Positions 40,634 to 49,753 of a DNA stretch of 64,000 bases are shown piece by piece. How positions within the stretch are numbered: the stretch's first letter is position 1; every line of letters starts with the position of its first letter. The notes beneath the pieces are model-generated. The model saw only the letters and a list, made by a program, of their open reading frames with translations. It was not told the origin of the DNA and did not search any database. The stretch comes from Mariniflexile fucanivorans (lineage in GTDB: Bacteria; Bacteroidota; Bacteroidia; Flavobacteriales; Flavobacteriaceae): assembly GCF_004341235.1 (NCBI RefSeq), contig NZ_SLUP01000002.1:496001-560000 (forward strand), read 5' to 3'. The position numbers were made by a program, and so were the translations under genes.

Positions 40634-40763
40634 TTAATAAAAATTAGACTGATTTAACGTAATTTAATGACTTCAATTTAGTTTAGTTCTTACAAATTTG
40701 GATAAACTATAGAAAAAACATTTACTCATATCATGCTATTTACTTGCATGATTTGAGTAAACC
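40634..40763. repeat. Duplicated intergenic block A
   Basis: This block aligns over about 130 bp to 60200-60330, with the same order of AGACTGAT, AATTTAATGACTTCA, TTTAGTTT, ACAAATTTG and the terminator hairpin. Estimated identity by eye is around 80%. Confidence 0.7.
40721..40761 (-). terminator. Terminator after the 40931-42934 gene
   Basis: Arms 40721-40736 and 40746-40761 pair over 16 bp with one mismatch and a 9-base loop. A TTTTTT run follows on the minus strand. It is almost the same sequence as the terminator after the HTCS at 60386. Confidence 0.7.
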
Positions 40764-40930
40764 AGTAAAAACATTCAAAATTATAGTGTTTACAGGGTTT
40801 TTCATCTTCAAAAAAAACATTTTTATTAATTCTGAACGACATATTTAACAGATTATATTGAAACCGTAAAAAGAAGCCCTTTTTGATTTCTGCTTATTTA
40901 AAATCAATAAGTGGTATGCTAAATGAAATT

Positions 40931-42934
40931 TTATCGCCATTTAATCTTAGCTTCCCTACTTTCAGTATTTATCCATACACTGGCATGCTCAAATTCGCGG
41001 GTAAACTCCCAGCCATTTGGTGTTGTTCTTTTGTAAGATCCTTTTGGAGCTCCTAGTGGTTTTTGTAACTCGGGGTAATCTACTAAGGCTCCGTCTGCCA
41101 AAGCCCATCCCCAACTGTACATAAAATAGGAGTATGGCTGTGCGCCAATTAGGTAACAAGCCAAAGCGTACTCTAATTTTTCTTGTGAAATTTTTGGCAT
41201 CACCTGATGCTTTTCTTCGTTGGATATATTCCGCAAAAAACCACGGTCGTGCCCTTCAACCCCAAGACGAAACACAGAAATTTTACCTGCTTTGGCATTT
41301 CTAAGCATATTATTCCAATCTGAAAGCAGGTTTTCTTTGTTATAATGTACAGCACTATAATTTTCAAACATTAAGGCGTCGCTTACGGGATATACATATT
41401 TCGCATTATTGTCGTTAGCATTATTTGCCAATAGTATTGTATCGTCTCCCAACTGCTTTTTAAGGTTTGTCATCATCTCTCCCATAGCTAATTCAATTTC
41501 AACTTTTTTGTCTTCCATTAAATTGGCATTTCCGTGCATTTGGTCAATAAATACACCATCACAACCTGATTCCCTAACACCTTTTGCAACGGTTTCAACC
41601 CACCACGCTCTGAAATCAGGATTCAAAATATTAAAAAGAAAAGCGGTGTGCTTTTGTGCCAATGCTCCCGTATTTGGATTTTTTATTAAAAACTCCTTAA
41701 GCTTGGGAGCCGAATCTATATTTTCATTTGTAAAATCCTTACTGTAAGATGTGAATGGCCACGCCAAGGCTGCATTGAAGTAAAACAGTACTTTCATATC
41801 TGGTTTGATGCTTTTAAAAGCTGTGGCATCATGCTTAGCTCCTAATTCGGCAGCTCCTAGCTCATCATAACCATGCGACTTTTCAATACACACGAAATCG
41901 GTTCGCTCTGCAATAAATTTAACTTCTTCGGGATGCAATACGCGCTCTTTATCTCCAAACATAAAATATAGTGGCGTGGTTTCCCAACTGAATTTGGGGT
42001 AGAAATCTTTTGGAACAAAACTGCTTCCATCACTGTTTTCATATATGGGTGACTTTTCCTCATTCGATGTTTTTCCATCAATCACATACCTGTTCCAAAA
42101 GGAAGCGATATCATTTGCTTTGTCTCCAATATTAAATATTTGCCAGATTTCAACAGTATCTGAAAAATCAAGTCCTCCAGCCGCAATAGTTTTATTCGTC
42201 CAAGACGATTCCCATTTTTTACAAATTTCGTCAGCCATGGCCCAGAATTTTCTGGCTTCAGCATTTTTATTTTCCGAAGACTTCGCCATATTTAACCATT
42301 TGGTTTCGGAAGTTTTGTATTCAGGTGTACCATTACAACAGGTGTTGCCATCCGCAATTTTTTGGTAAACAGTATTATTTTTTACCCAATCTAATTTGGG
42401 CGTTCTTGTTTGGTTTTCATTCCACTTACTGTGTTGTACCACAATAACATTCTGGTTTATTGTTGATAATGTTATGCCGTCTGCAATGGCTGCTTTTAGA
42501 ACGTCATGGGTAAAATCAGACTGTCCTGCTTCTTGTACAAAAACTTTTCCACCAGCATTTAAAACCGCTATAACCTTGGTATTGGTTCTTTTTACTGAAG
42601 CATCCCAATTGGTATGGGCATCTGTCCATTTTTCATTCTCAGCACCAAATAGGACATTATAAAAATCAGGTACCGCAATAGTGATGTATTCGAATTTATC
42701 TTGTTTTCCGTAAGCACCTGCTACCGCATAGTAATTTATCCCTTCAAGGTCGGGATGTTTTAGCATACACGCCAAACCTGCTGCCGCCATCACATCATCT
42801 TCATCGGGTTTAAGGTCGAAATTCGCCAATAACAAGTCGGTATTCTTATTAAATGTTTGAGAAATAACGTTTGAAATACTTATTAGAGAAACAAGAATGG
42901 TAATTATTAACAGTTTAATTTTCATAAGTTTCAT
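40931..42934 (-). CDS. Two-domain protein: nucleoside-hydrolase-like N-terminus fused to putative GHL15-type TIM barrel
   Basis: The 667-residue secreted protein has a signal peptide (to about ISQ, residue 26; an ATG at codon 4 also works). Residues about 30-300 open with LLLANFDLKPDEDDVMAAAGL and HPDLEGINYYAVAGA, an acidic pattern and layout like inosine-uridine nucleoside hydrolases. Residues about 330-640 resemble uncharacterised GHL-type barrels: KVLFYFNAALAWPF, GVFIDQMHGNANLM (D464) and DALMFENYSA (E524) are candidate catalytic carboxylates at barrel strand ends. I do not know a characterised relative. Embedded in the fucoidan locus and 39 bp after the GH43-like gene, it is a candidate new glycosidase, but both domain calls are by appearance only. 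Confidence 0.6.
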   Translation of the reverse strand: MKLMKIKLLIITILVSLISISNVISQTFNKNTDLLLANFDLKPDEDDVMAAAGLACMLKHPDLEGINYYAVAGAYGKQDKFEYITIAVPDFYNVLFGAENEKWTDAHTNWDASVKRTNTKVIAVLNAGGKVFVQEAGQSDFTHDVLKAAIADGITLSTINQNVIVVQHSKWNENQTRTPKLDWVKNNTVYQKIADGNTCCNGTPEYKTSETKWLNMAKSSENKNAEARKFWAMADEICKKWESSWTNKTIAAGGLDFSDTVEIWQIFNIGDKANDIASFWNRYVIDGKTSNEEKSPIYENSDGSSFVPKDFYPKFSWETTPLYFMFGDKERVLHPEEVKFIAERTDFVCIEKSHGYDELGAAELGAKHDATAFKSIKPDMKVLFYFNAALAWPFTSYSKDFTNENIDSAPKLKEFLIKNPNTGALAQKHTAFLFNILNPDFRAWWVETVAKGVRESGCDGVFIDQMHGNANLMEDKKVEIELAMGEMMTNLKKQLGDDTILLANNANDNNAKYVYPVSDALMFENYSAVHYNKENLLSDWNNMLRNAKAGKISVFRLGVEGHDRGFLRNISNEEKHQVMPKISQEKLEYALACYLIGAQPYSYFMYSWGWALADGALVDYPELQKPLGAPKGSYKRTTPNGWEFTREFEHASVWINTESREAKIKWR

Positions 42935-42973
42935 GTTTATTTGAAAAGTTTTTTTTCATTTGTATAGTTTTCA

Positions 42974-44620
42974 TCATTTCACTTTTAATACGACGTTATC
43001 CCAATAAGCAACTCCTTTGAAATCATCAGATGGCAAACAACGCAATTGTAATTTTGATACCTCCCCGCTGTTAAAAACGCCTTTAAATTCAACCCACGCA
43101 CCATTTTTTGTAGTAGAATCAAGTTCAAACTTACAAGTATCATCGAAGTTTCCATTGGTATCGAATACTGCCCGACCCTTTGTACCCGCTTCTATCTTCA
43201 TTTTAACACTTAGTTCATATGTTGTATTTGGAGTCAATTCCACGTTTTGACTTATTTCCTTAGCATTTTCATTTCCTTTAAATTGTAAGGCATAGTATCC
43301 CGTACCTGAATCATCCAAATATTGATGATAAAAATTAGGTGAGCGCGTTACCCAGTATTTCAGTTGATCATGTGTAGAAAGTTCGAATGAAGGGTTTTTT
43401 ACAAGGTTTTCTACTTTCGATTTTGATATTTTTATGGAAGAAATCACATCATTACAACCTATGTTATTCAAATCAATTCTATCTTCTTCAAAACTCCAAG
43501 ATTTTCCTTTGAAATTATCTTTTTCAAAACATTCAACGATGAATCCTTTTGGAATTTGAACTGAGGATATTTCATTTTGAAGAATGCCAAGTTTATTCAT
43601 AGCTGCTTGATTATAGTTACCAACTGACAAAGTTCCCATCATCCCATTAAAATTAATATCTTTATGAAAGGTTGGTAGTTGAACTCCCAAAGTTTGCTTT
43701 ACCATTTGAATGGTTCCATCTTCATTAAAATAAATCGGATCAAAACAAATAGAACGATTAGGCCCTATCCCACCAGATAAATTTCCGTTATGGTAAAATA
43801 AGTACCACTGACCTTTGTATTCCACTGCTGACCCATGGGTAGTAATCACATCGGTACTATTCAGAAAGACTTCATTATGTTCCCAAGGTCCTAACGGATT
43901 TTTACTCATAGCATAACGCATTTTGTTAAATTTCGGAAAATCGTCTGGGTAAATCAAATAATAAATGTCGTTGCGTTTGAATACAAAAGGCCCTTCACGG
44001 AGACCATCAAGACCAGTTTGTTTGATTAGTTCGCCATCAATTTCCATCATATTTTCTTTGAGCTTGACCCCAAAACACTCATCATTCCCTGCTATATATA
44101 AATACGCCTGGTTGTCGTCGTCAATAAAAACACAGGGGTCGATAAGGCTAGGTAAATCCTTTATATAACCCTGTACTTTAAAATCGGAAGCTGGTTTTGT
44201 GCTTGTAGCAACGCCAAACTTCCATGAAGCTTTAAAATCGGTACCAGTTGGATGCGGAAAATAGTAATAATATACCCCATCTTTATAGGCGCAATCTGGG
44301 GCCCACATAAAACCACCTTCCTCACGGCCCCATTCTACTTGACTCGAATGGAGAATTTCGCCATGGTCTTTCCAAGTAATCATATCATCTGTTGAAAACA
44401 CGTGGTAACCATCCATGGTTTTATAGCCTCTGGCTGGTGCATTATCCGTAGATGGATAAACGTACAACCGACCATCTTCCCACACATGTGCTGAAGGATC
44501 GGCAGTAAACATGTGGCTTACAATGGGGTTGGAGCGTCTGTTCTGGGCATTAAGGTATAATCCAGATGTAAAAAGCAAAATCAGCACGTACAGTGAGAAT
44601 ATTTTATTTTGATTCTTCAT
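42974..44620 (-). CDS. GH43-like enzyme with crystallin-like and CBM-like C-terminal domains
   Basis: The 548-residue secreted protein has a signal peptide (to NAQ, residue 26). A five-bladed propeller of the GH43 type (about 30-325) carries the expected triad: D41 in FTADPSAHVWEDG, D161 in LIDPCVFIDDD and E209 in REGPFVFK. Next is a short Greek-key segment (about 345-400: GFIVECFEKDNFKGKSWSF) like a beta/gamma-crystallin repeat. A CBM4/9-type jelly-roll (about 405-548: NPSFELS ... ELSVKMKIE) ends the protein. GH43 enzymes act on arabinose, xylose or galactose side chains, so it may clear a non-fucose branch of a mixed fucan. It lies 39 bp after the divergent GH29-like gene. Substrate unknown. 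Confidence 0.8.
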   Translation of the reverse strand: MKNQNKIFSLYVLILLFTSGLYLNAQNRRSNPIVSHMFTADPSAHVWEDGRLYVYPSTDNAPARGYKTMDGYHVFSTDDMITWKDHGEILHSSQVEWGREEGGFMWAPDCAYKDGVYYYYFPHPTGTDFKASWKFGVATSTKPASDFKVQGYIKDLPSLIDPCVFIDDDNQAYLYIAGNDECFGVKLKENMMEIDGELIKQTGLDGLREGPFVFKRNDIYYLIYPDDFPKFNKMRYAMSKNPLGPWEHNEVFLNSTDVITTHGSAVEYKGQWYLFYHNGNLSGGIGPNRSICFDPIYFNEDGTIQMVKQTLGVQLPTFHKDINFNGMMGTLSVGNYNQAAMNKLGILQNEISSVQIPKGFIVECFEKDNFKGKSWSFEEDRIDLNNIGCNDVISSIKISKSKVENLVKNPSFELSTHDQLKYWVTRSPNFYHQYLDDSGTGYYALQFKGNENAKEISQNVELTPNTTYELSVKMKIEAGTKGRAVFDTNGNFDDTCKFELDSTTKNGAWVEFKGVFNSGEVSKLQLRCLPSDDFKGVAYWDNVVLKVK

Positions 44621-44659
44621 TTTAGTTTTTTTTATTATAATAGTTTTAGGTTCTTCATA

Positions 44660-46255
44660 TTAATACCCTTTTACCGCTTTACGCACCTGTTTCATAATCT
44701 CTATGCATTCCGGATTAAAAAAAGGGTGATGGGTTGTAACATCAGGTGTCATAGCCAGATTAATTGTTATGGGCATATTAGCTTCATCGGCTGTTTTAAA
44801 TATTTCTATATATTCTTCAGCAGAAAATTTAGGTTTTTGGGTAAAGGTTCCATTCTCTGTCCTGCTAGACCATCCATCCATGTAAAACCAACTTGCTGGA
44901 TATTGCCCTTCTAATTGACCGCCTTCTTCAAATAAAAATGCAGGTTGGATTTCGGGCACTCTCCCCGATCCATCGGAAACCACCAAATCACTAAAAGGCG
45001 TTAAGTTTGGAAATAAATTTTGACTAAAACCTACCGGAGCATTTGGGTTACCTGCTTTAATGGCATTTGCCAATTTTTCCCATGGTGGATCTAACTGATA
45101 AACTTTCCATCCGCAGTCATCAATATAACCAGCTGTTGTTGCTAAATCTTTTCCATATCGAAGGCTCACTTCTCGAAAATGGGATTCTAAAAAATCAAAA
45201 TAACCTGACGGATTCGGAGTATTGCCATTCCCATAAGTGTTGCCATACAAATCCTCCATACCGCTGTTGGGATTGTAGTAAAGCATTAAACGGATGTTGT
45301 GTTTTCCTAAGGCATCAATCAGCTCCCTGATTAAATCACGTTGGCAGGTATAACCGGGTTTGATATTGTCAATCGTGTTGCTAGGTCCTGGCCAATGTTG
45401 TGTACCATGCGCACAGGTAAAGGTTACCCATGAAGCTCCTGTTTCTACTACTTTTTCAACAAAGGCATCCACATCGAATGCATCCACTAATTTTTGATAT
45501 TGATCTCCTAACTTCGGTCCACCATAAAAAGGAGATGAAAGGGATGAAAAATGTACAAACAACCCATACTTACCATCGACCATCCATTGCACATCGGCTT
45601 TCATCGATTTTGCACGTTCTTTTATTGCTACTAAAGCTTCTGGAAGTACCAATTCTATTGACCAAAAAGCAAAAGGATTGGGTTTTATGTTTGCATTGGC
45701 ATTGATTTCGGTATTTTCATCTACTTGTTTAGCATCGGCAAAAGTTATAAGTCGAAAACTGATTTTATTTATACCTTTTTTAAGGATTAAATCTTTCTTC
45801 AAATAATGCCTTTGTACAATGGGTCTGGTTTCCCAATTTTTGATATTGGCTTTTTCGACTATTGTGGTTGCTCCTGAGGACACTTCAAAGGTAGATTGCG
45901 ACAGAATATCGTTGCTGCCAGTATATAATAAGGCGACGCTATATTTTGCTTCGTATGGTGCTTCCACTTCCCAGGTCAATACATCATTTTCCGTATAAAA
46001 ACCACGGATAAATGCATTATTAACAACAGTTGGCGTTGGTCTATCGAGGTGATTCAAATTCCCTGTAAGTTGTGCCCTAAACCCCATGATTGTGGTAATA
46101 TCATCCGGCCTGAGTTCCCAAGTTTTTGGCGCCCAATAGGGATGGATAACGCTTTGTTTGGAATTGGTTTGATTCTGTGCAAATACGTTCGATTTTACAC
46201 AAAGCATAACAACCGCAAACATTCCGAATATTTTTATGGCAATCAAATTCTTCAT
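44660..46255 (-). CDS. Divergent GH29-like enzyme with N-terminal beta-sandwich
   Basis: The 531-residue secreted protein has a signal peptide (to about NVFAQ). Residues about 35-210 form a beta-sandwich-like region. The barrel begins only near residue 230 with KYGLFVHFSSLSSPFYGG, which echoes the FIHWG start of GH29. The usual KHHDGFAM segment is replaced by CAHGTQHWPG, and a candidate nucleophile pair D379-D380 lies in AGYIDDCGW. The histidine-rich fucose pocket is thus only partly conserved, so it may act on a different or sulfated sugar. It is 25 bp after a sulfatase and 39 bp before the GH43-like gene. It could be a fucosidase-clan enzyme outside GH29 proper. Confidence 0.6.
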   Translation of the reverse strand: MKNLIAIKIFGMFAVVMLCVKSNVFAQNQTNSKQSVIHPYWAPKTWELRPDDITTIMGFRAQLTGNLNHLDRPTPTVVNNAFIRGFYTENDVLTWEVEAPYEAKYSVALLYTGSNDILSQSTFEVSSGATTIVEKANIKNWETRPIVQRHYLKKDLILKKGINKISFRLITFADAKQVDENTEINANANIKPNPFAFWSIELVLPEALVAIKERAKSMKADVQWMVDGKYGLFVHFSSLSSPFYGGPKLGDQYQKLVDAFDVDAFVEKVVETGASWVTFTCAHGTQHWPGPSNTIDNIKPGYTCQRDLIRELIDALGKHNIRLMLYYNPNSGMEDLYGNTYGNGNTPNPSGYFDFLESHFREVSLRYGKDLATTAGYIDDCGWKVYQLDPPWEKLANAIKAGNPNAPVGFSQNLFPNLTPFSDLVVSDGSGRVPEIQPAFLFEEGGQLEGQYPASWFYMDGWSSRTENGTFTQKPKFSAEEYIEIFKTADEANMPITINLAMTPDVTTHHPFFNPECIEIMKQVRKAVKGY

Positions 46256-46280
46256 AATAAACCGTTAGTTTATGTCACTT

Positions 46281-47867
46281 TTAAAAATCTTCCGTAACAA
46301 AAGCAGCCTGAACCCACGGAAATGAAATGGAATCGTTTTCTTGAGCCTTTCCTGGCGTACTTCTTCCTTCCTTAATTTGCTTAATAAGTAATAGTTTTAG
46401 TTCCTTAACTTTATCTGGATATTGTTTTGCCACATTTTCTTTTTCTCCAATATCTGTTTTTAGATTGAATAGGATATGTTCGGGAAGCTTCTCTTTTAAT
46501 TTCTCAGGTTTGCCAGCAGCGGTAATCCCTGAATTTGGAGAGACGATCAGTTTCCAATCCCCTTTACGAATAGCAAAAATTCCTTCTTTACTATGGTGGA
46601 TGGTTTCTTCTCGTTGGTATCCCTCTTTCTGATTAAAAAGTGGCATCATGCTGTAACTATCTTCTGCTTCGGTATCTTTTAACTTGTAATCAACTAAATC
46701 GGCACAGGTTGCTATAAAGTCTGTGGTACAAATGGTGGCATCAGAAACCGTATTAGCTTTGATTTTTTTAGGCCACTTTACAATAAACGGTACCCGATGG
46801 CCACCTTCTAAACAACTCCCCTTATAACCATTGTAAATATAACTCGGGTTGTGACCTTTGGCTTTTAACACCTTAAAATTTGCGTTGGCAGCACAACCAT
46901 TATCACTAGTAAAAATTACTAGCGTATTTTCTTCAATGCCTGATTCCTCTAGTGCTTTAAAGATATTTCCCATTAAATCATCTATCATTAATACAAAATC
47001 GGCATACGGATTTATGTTGCTTTTTCCTTTCCAAGGTTCAATAGGTAGAATGGGATTATGCGGTGCAGGCAAAGGAAGATAGATGAAGAACGGTTTATCT
47101 CCTTGGGCATTTTCTTTTATAAAGGAAACCGACTTTTCGACAAATACCGGCAACACTTCTTCGTGTTTGAAATCATCTGAAACATCCCCTTTTATCCAAT
47201 AAGCATAAGGGTTTTCGGCTCTAGTTCTTTCAGAAATACTTGTCGGCTCCATCACCACTTTATCATTCTCCACATACACAAAGGGAGGCATATTTAAGGA
47301 TGCAGGCAATAGGTAAGAGTAATCGAAACCTAAATCTAAGGCTCCCTTTTTTAAGGGTTTTGAATAATCTATTTGTTCGAATGGGTACTCATCCTTAATG
47401 CCTGAGTAAAATTCTAATTCCTGACTACTATCTTTCAGTGTCCAATTTAACCCCAAATGCCATTTGCCGATGTTTGCAGTTTTATAACCATTTTGCTGTA
47501 ACAAATCTGCTACGGTAAAGCGGTCATCTTTTATAAGCATAGGTGAAGTACCCCAGGTTACAAATTGCTTTAGCGGAGTTCTCCAGTTATATCTGCCCGT
47601 TAAAATACCATATCTGGTTGGTGTGCAAACTGACGAGGAAGTATGTGCATCTGTGAACCTCATCCCTTCCGCAGCCAATTTATCTAGATGGGGCGTGTAA
47701 ATTTTACTATTTTCGTTATAAACACTTAAATCACCAATACCTAAATCATCAGCTAATATGTAGATAATATTTGGATGACTATTATCAATGGATTTTGATT
47801 GTGCCATTCCAACAAAACCCCCAAACGTTAGTATGGCACAGCTGAGAATTCTTTTTAATTGATTCAT
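46281..47867 (-). CDS. S1 family sulfatase with C-T-P-T-R active site (arylsulfatase-like)
   Basis: The 528-residue sulfatase has a signal peptide (to about GMAQ, residue 23). The metal site is LADDLGIGDLS, the formylglycine cysteine is C81 in SSVCTPTRYGILTGR, and GKWHLGL and FTSDNGCAANANF follow. The sequence is distinct from the 604- and 592-residue pair and has no long C-terminal extension. Residues about 160-220 include a long insert (EQIDYSKPLKKGALDLG) typical of arylsulfatase A-type enzymes. It is 18 bp after a GH29 gene and 25 bp before the divergent GH29-like gene, a tight sulfatase/fucosidase arrangement. The sulfate position it removes cannot be predicted. Confidence 0.9.
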   Translation of the reverse strand: MNQLKRILSCAILTFGGFVGMAQSKSIDNSHPNIIYILADDLGIGDLSVYNENSKIYTPHLDKLAAEGMRFTDAHTSSSVCTPTRYGILTGRYNWRTPLKQFVTWGTSPMLIKDDRFTVADLLQQNGYKTANIGKWHLGLNWTLKDSSQELEFYSGIKDEYPFEQIDYSKPLKKGALDLGFDYSYLLPASLNMPPFVYVENDKVVMEPTSISERTRAENPYAYWIKGDVSDDFKHEEVLPVFVEKSVSFIKENAQGDKPFFIYLPLPAPHNPILPIEPWKGKSNINPYADFVLMIDDLMGNIFKALEESGIEENTLVIFTSDNGCAANANFKVLKAKGHNPSYIYNGYKGSCLEGGHRVPFIVKWPKKIKANTVSDATICTTDFIATCADLVDYKLKDTEAEDSYSMMPLFNQKEGYQREETIHHSKEGIFAIRKGDWKLIVSPNSGITAAGKPEKLKEKLPEHILFNLKTDIGEKENVAKQYPDKVKELKLLLIKQIKEGRSTPGKAQENDSISFPWVQAAFVTEDF

Positions 47868-47885
47868 TTTTTATAAATATTTATT

Positions 47886-49718
47886 TTATTGTTGTGTAGG
47901 AACAAGCTCTAAACCTTTAAATTTATAGCTTCCTTTAGATGCTTTTGAAGCAGGTATTTTGGGATAAACTGTTAATTTATGAACTCCAGCCTCCTCTATT
48001 TTTATACTGCCTTCCTGTTGCTTTTTAGTCAATTTTCCCATTACACCTTTCGCATTTAGAACGATCGAATCATTAGCTGCCTTTAAAGTATAAACAAAAA
48101 CATCATTGCCAGTATCTTCACTTATTACTTTGAAAGTTCCGGGTTTCTTTACGTTCACAGTCCAAATTAAACCTTGTTTGGTATTCTCACCCCAACGGTG
48201 TGTAACTTGTTCATCATAATCATAACTGATGCGTCTTATTGCAAATTCACATTTTGAAACTGGTAATTTGATGCTTCCGTCCTTTTCTTGCTGAAGGGTT
48301 TCATCAATAACTTTGGCCTTTTCATCTGCAATTTCCAGAACAATCACAGTTACTCTTGACTGTTTTAACGCATCCGAAACCGTAACACTCAATTTTTCGT
48401 TTTCTTGTTTGAAGGTTAATGCTTGTTTGGAAGCATCTGCCAAAACATAAGCGTTGTTCACTTTTGATAAAATTCCGTTTAGCTTCGCTTGATTATCTTC
48501 CCAATCTTTAATGTGAAGATAAATTTTACCGGGTTTGCTGGTGATGGCATATGGTGGAAACTTTAATGGACTTGGGTCGGCTCCGTAGATGGCTTCACCA
48601 TTTACTTTCAGCCATTCTCCAATAGCATTAATACTGTTTACCTGTGATTCTGGAATGGTGCCATCTGGACGCGGTGCTACGTTTAATAAGTAAACCCCAC
48701 CATTCCCAACGATTCTGCATAAACTATAAATAAAATCTGAATAATCTTTGGATCGGTCAAGTTCTGCGCCGCGTGATGTATAGCCCCATCCATCTTTTGT
48801 AACCGATTCATGTGTTTGCCATGGTACTTTTAAATCGGGCAACCAAGTTGATTTGCTCACACTTGGGGTTGTACCATTATCAATCGATACATCAAAATGA
48901 CCGTAGCCATTTCCTAGTCGGGCATTCACCAAAGCTCCTGGTTGATTTTCTTTTACGGCATCCATCATCAATTGGCTTTGTTCATCAGTAATTTGAAAAG
49001 GCGTATCGAACCAAACCATAAAAATATCGCCATAATTACTGGTCAATTCCTTTATTTGCATCACCGCTTTTTCTTTGAAATAGGCATCAAATTCATCGGC
49101 TGGTTTTATGACACTACCAAAATCCCAATCATTACCAGCGCCCCCTTTTTCATGCCAGTCTTGATCCTGTGAATAATAAAAGCCCAACTTCATATCTCGT
49201 TCTTTACATTCTTCGGCTAACTCTTTCAAAATATCACGGTTAAAACCTGCAAAATCAAACAAGTTATAGGGGTGCTTGGATTTGTACATGGCAAACCCAT
49301 CGTGATGCTTTGCGGTAAGCACAATAAATTTCATGCCCGCATTTTCGGCAATATCTACCCATTCTTTAGCATTGAATTTTTCAGGCTTAAATTTTCCGGC
49401 TGCTTCTTTTTCATAATCGGCTACGGGTATAAAACTTCGCCTCATGATCCATTCTGCAGCTCCTTTTTCGCCTTTCCATTCCCCTGCGAGTTGTGCATAG
49501 GGTCCGAAGTGGACAAACAAACCAAATTTATCTTCATACAATTGCTTCATGTTTTCCCTGATTTCGGGCGTATATGCAGACATTTGTGTTTTCCCAAAGT
49601 CAACGTCTCCTACTGTTTCGGTAACATAATCAATCGTTTCCTCTGCATTTTTTTTATTTTGGCAACCAAGTTGAAGCAAACTTAAAACAGTTATAAGGGT
49701 AAAGATTTTATGAAACAT
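47886..49718 (-). CDS. GH29 alpha-L-fucosidase, lipoprotein, with C-terminal beta-domain
   Basis: I choose the start at 49718 rather than 49742, because MFHKIFTLITVLSLLQLGC is a clean lipoprotein signal; the longer form adds eight residues (MINLNKDK). The barrel opens with KFGLFVHFGPYAQLAGEW and carries [19 protein letters not shown]. The nucleophile is the Asp of FMVWFDTPF (D238, or D246 from the longer start). After the fucosidase beta-sandwich, an extra C-terminal domain (about the last 130 residues) resembles the one in the GH29 at 58181-59974. It lies 35 bp after a sulfatase gene. It should release fucose in the periplasm; the extra domain may bind longer fucans. Confidence 0.9.
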   Translation of the reverse strand: MFHKIFTLITVLSLLQLGCQNKKNAEETIDYVTETVGDVDFGKTQMSAYTPEIRENMKQLYEDKFGLFVHFGPYAQLAGEWKGEKGAAEWIMRRSFIPVADYEKEAAGKFKPEKFNAKEWVDIAENAGMKFIVLTAKHHDGFAMYKSKHPYNLFDFAGFNRDILKELAEECKERDMKLGFYYSQDQDWHEKGGAGNDWDFGSVIKPADEFDAYFKEKAVMQIKELTSNYGDIFMVWFDTPFQITDEQSQLMMDAVKENQPGALVNARLGNGYGHFDVSIDNGTTPSVSKSTWLPDLKVPWQTHESVTKDGWGYTSRGAELDRSKDYSDFIYSLCRIVGNGGVYLLNVAPRPDGTIPESQVNSINAIGEWLKVNGEAIYGADPSPLKFPPYAITSKPGKIYLHIKDWEDNQAKLNGILSKVNNAYVLADASKQALTFKQENEKLSVTVSDALKQSRVTVIVLEIADEKAKVIDETLQQEKDGSIKLPVSKCEFAIRRISYDYDEQVTHRWGENTKQGLIWTVNVKKPGTFKVISEDTGNDVFVYTLKAANDSIVLNAKGVMGKLTKKQQEGSIKIEEAGVHKLTVYPKIPASKASKGSYKFKGLELVPTQQ

Positions 49719-49753
49719 TTTGTCTTTATTTAAATTTATCATGGCTCCAAAAA

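Larger units (their letters stand above)
40366..40930. promoter_or_regulatory. Large intergenic region with duplicated terminator-leader block
   Basis: This 565-bp gap contains block A (40634-40763). It also holds a small inverted repeat TATATTC/GAATATA at 40519-40525 and 40533-40539, and a TTGATTT/AAATCAA hairpin at 40883-40889 and 40901-40907. The half nearest the sulfatase is AT-rich and presumably holds its promoter. No gene was recognised. Confidence 0.45.
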
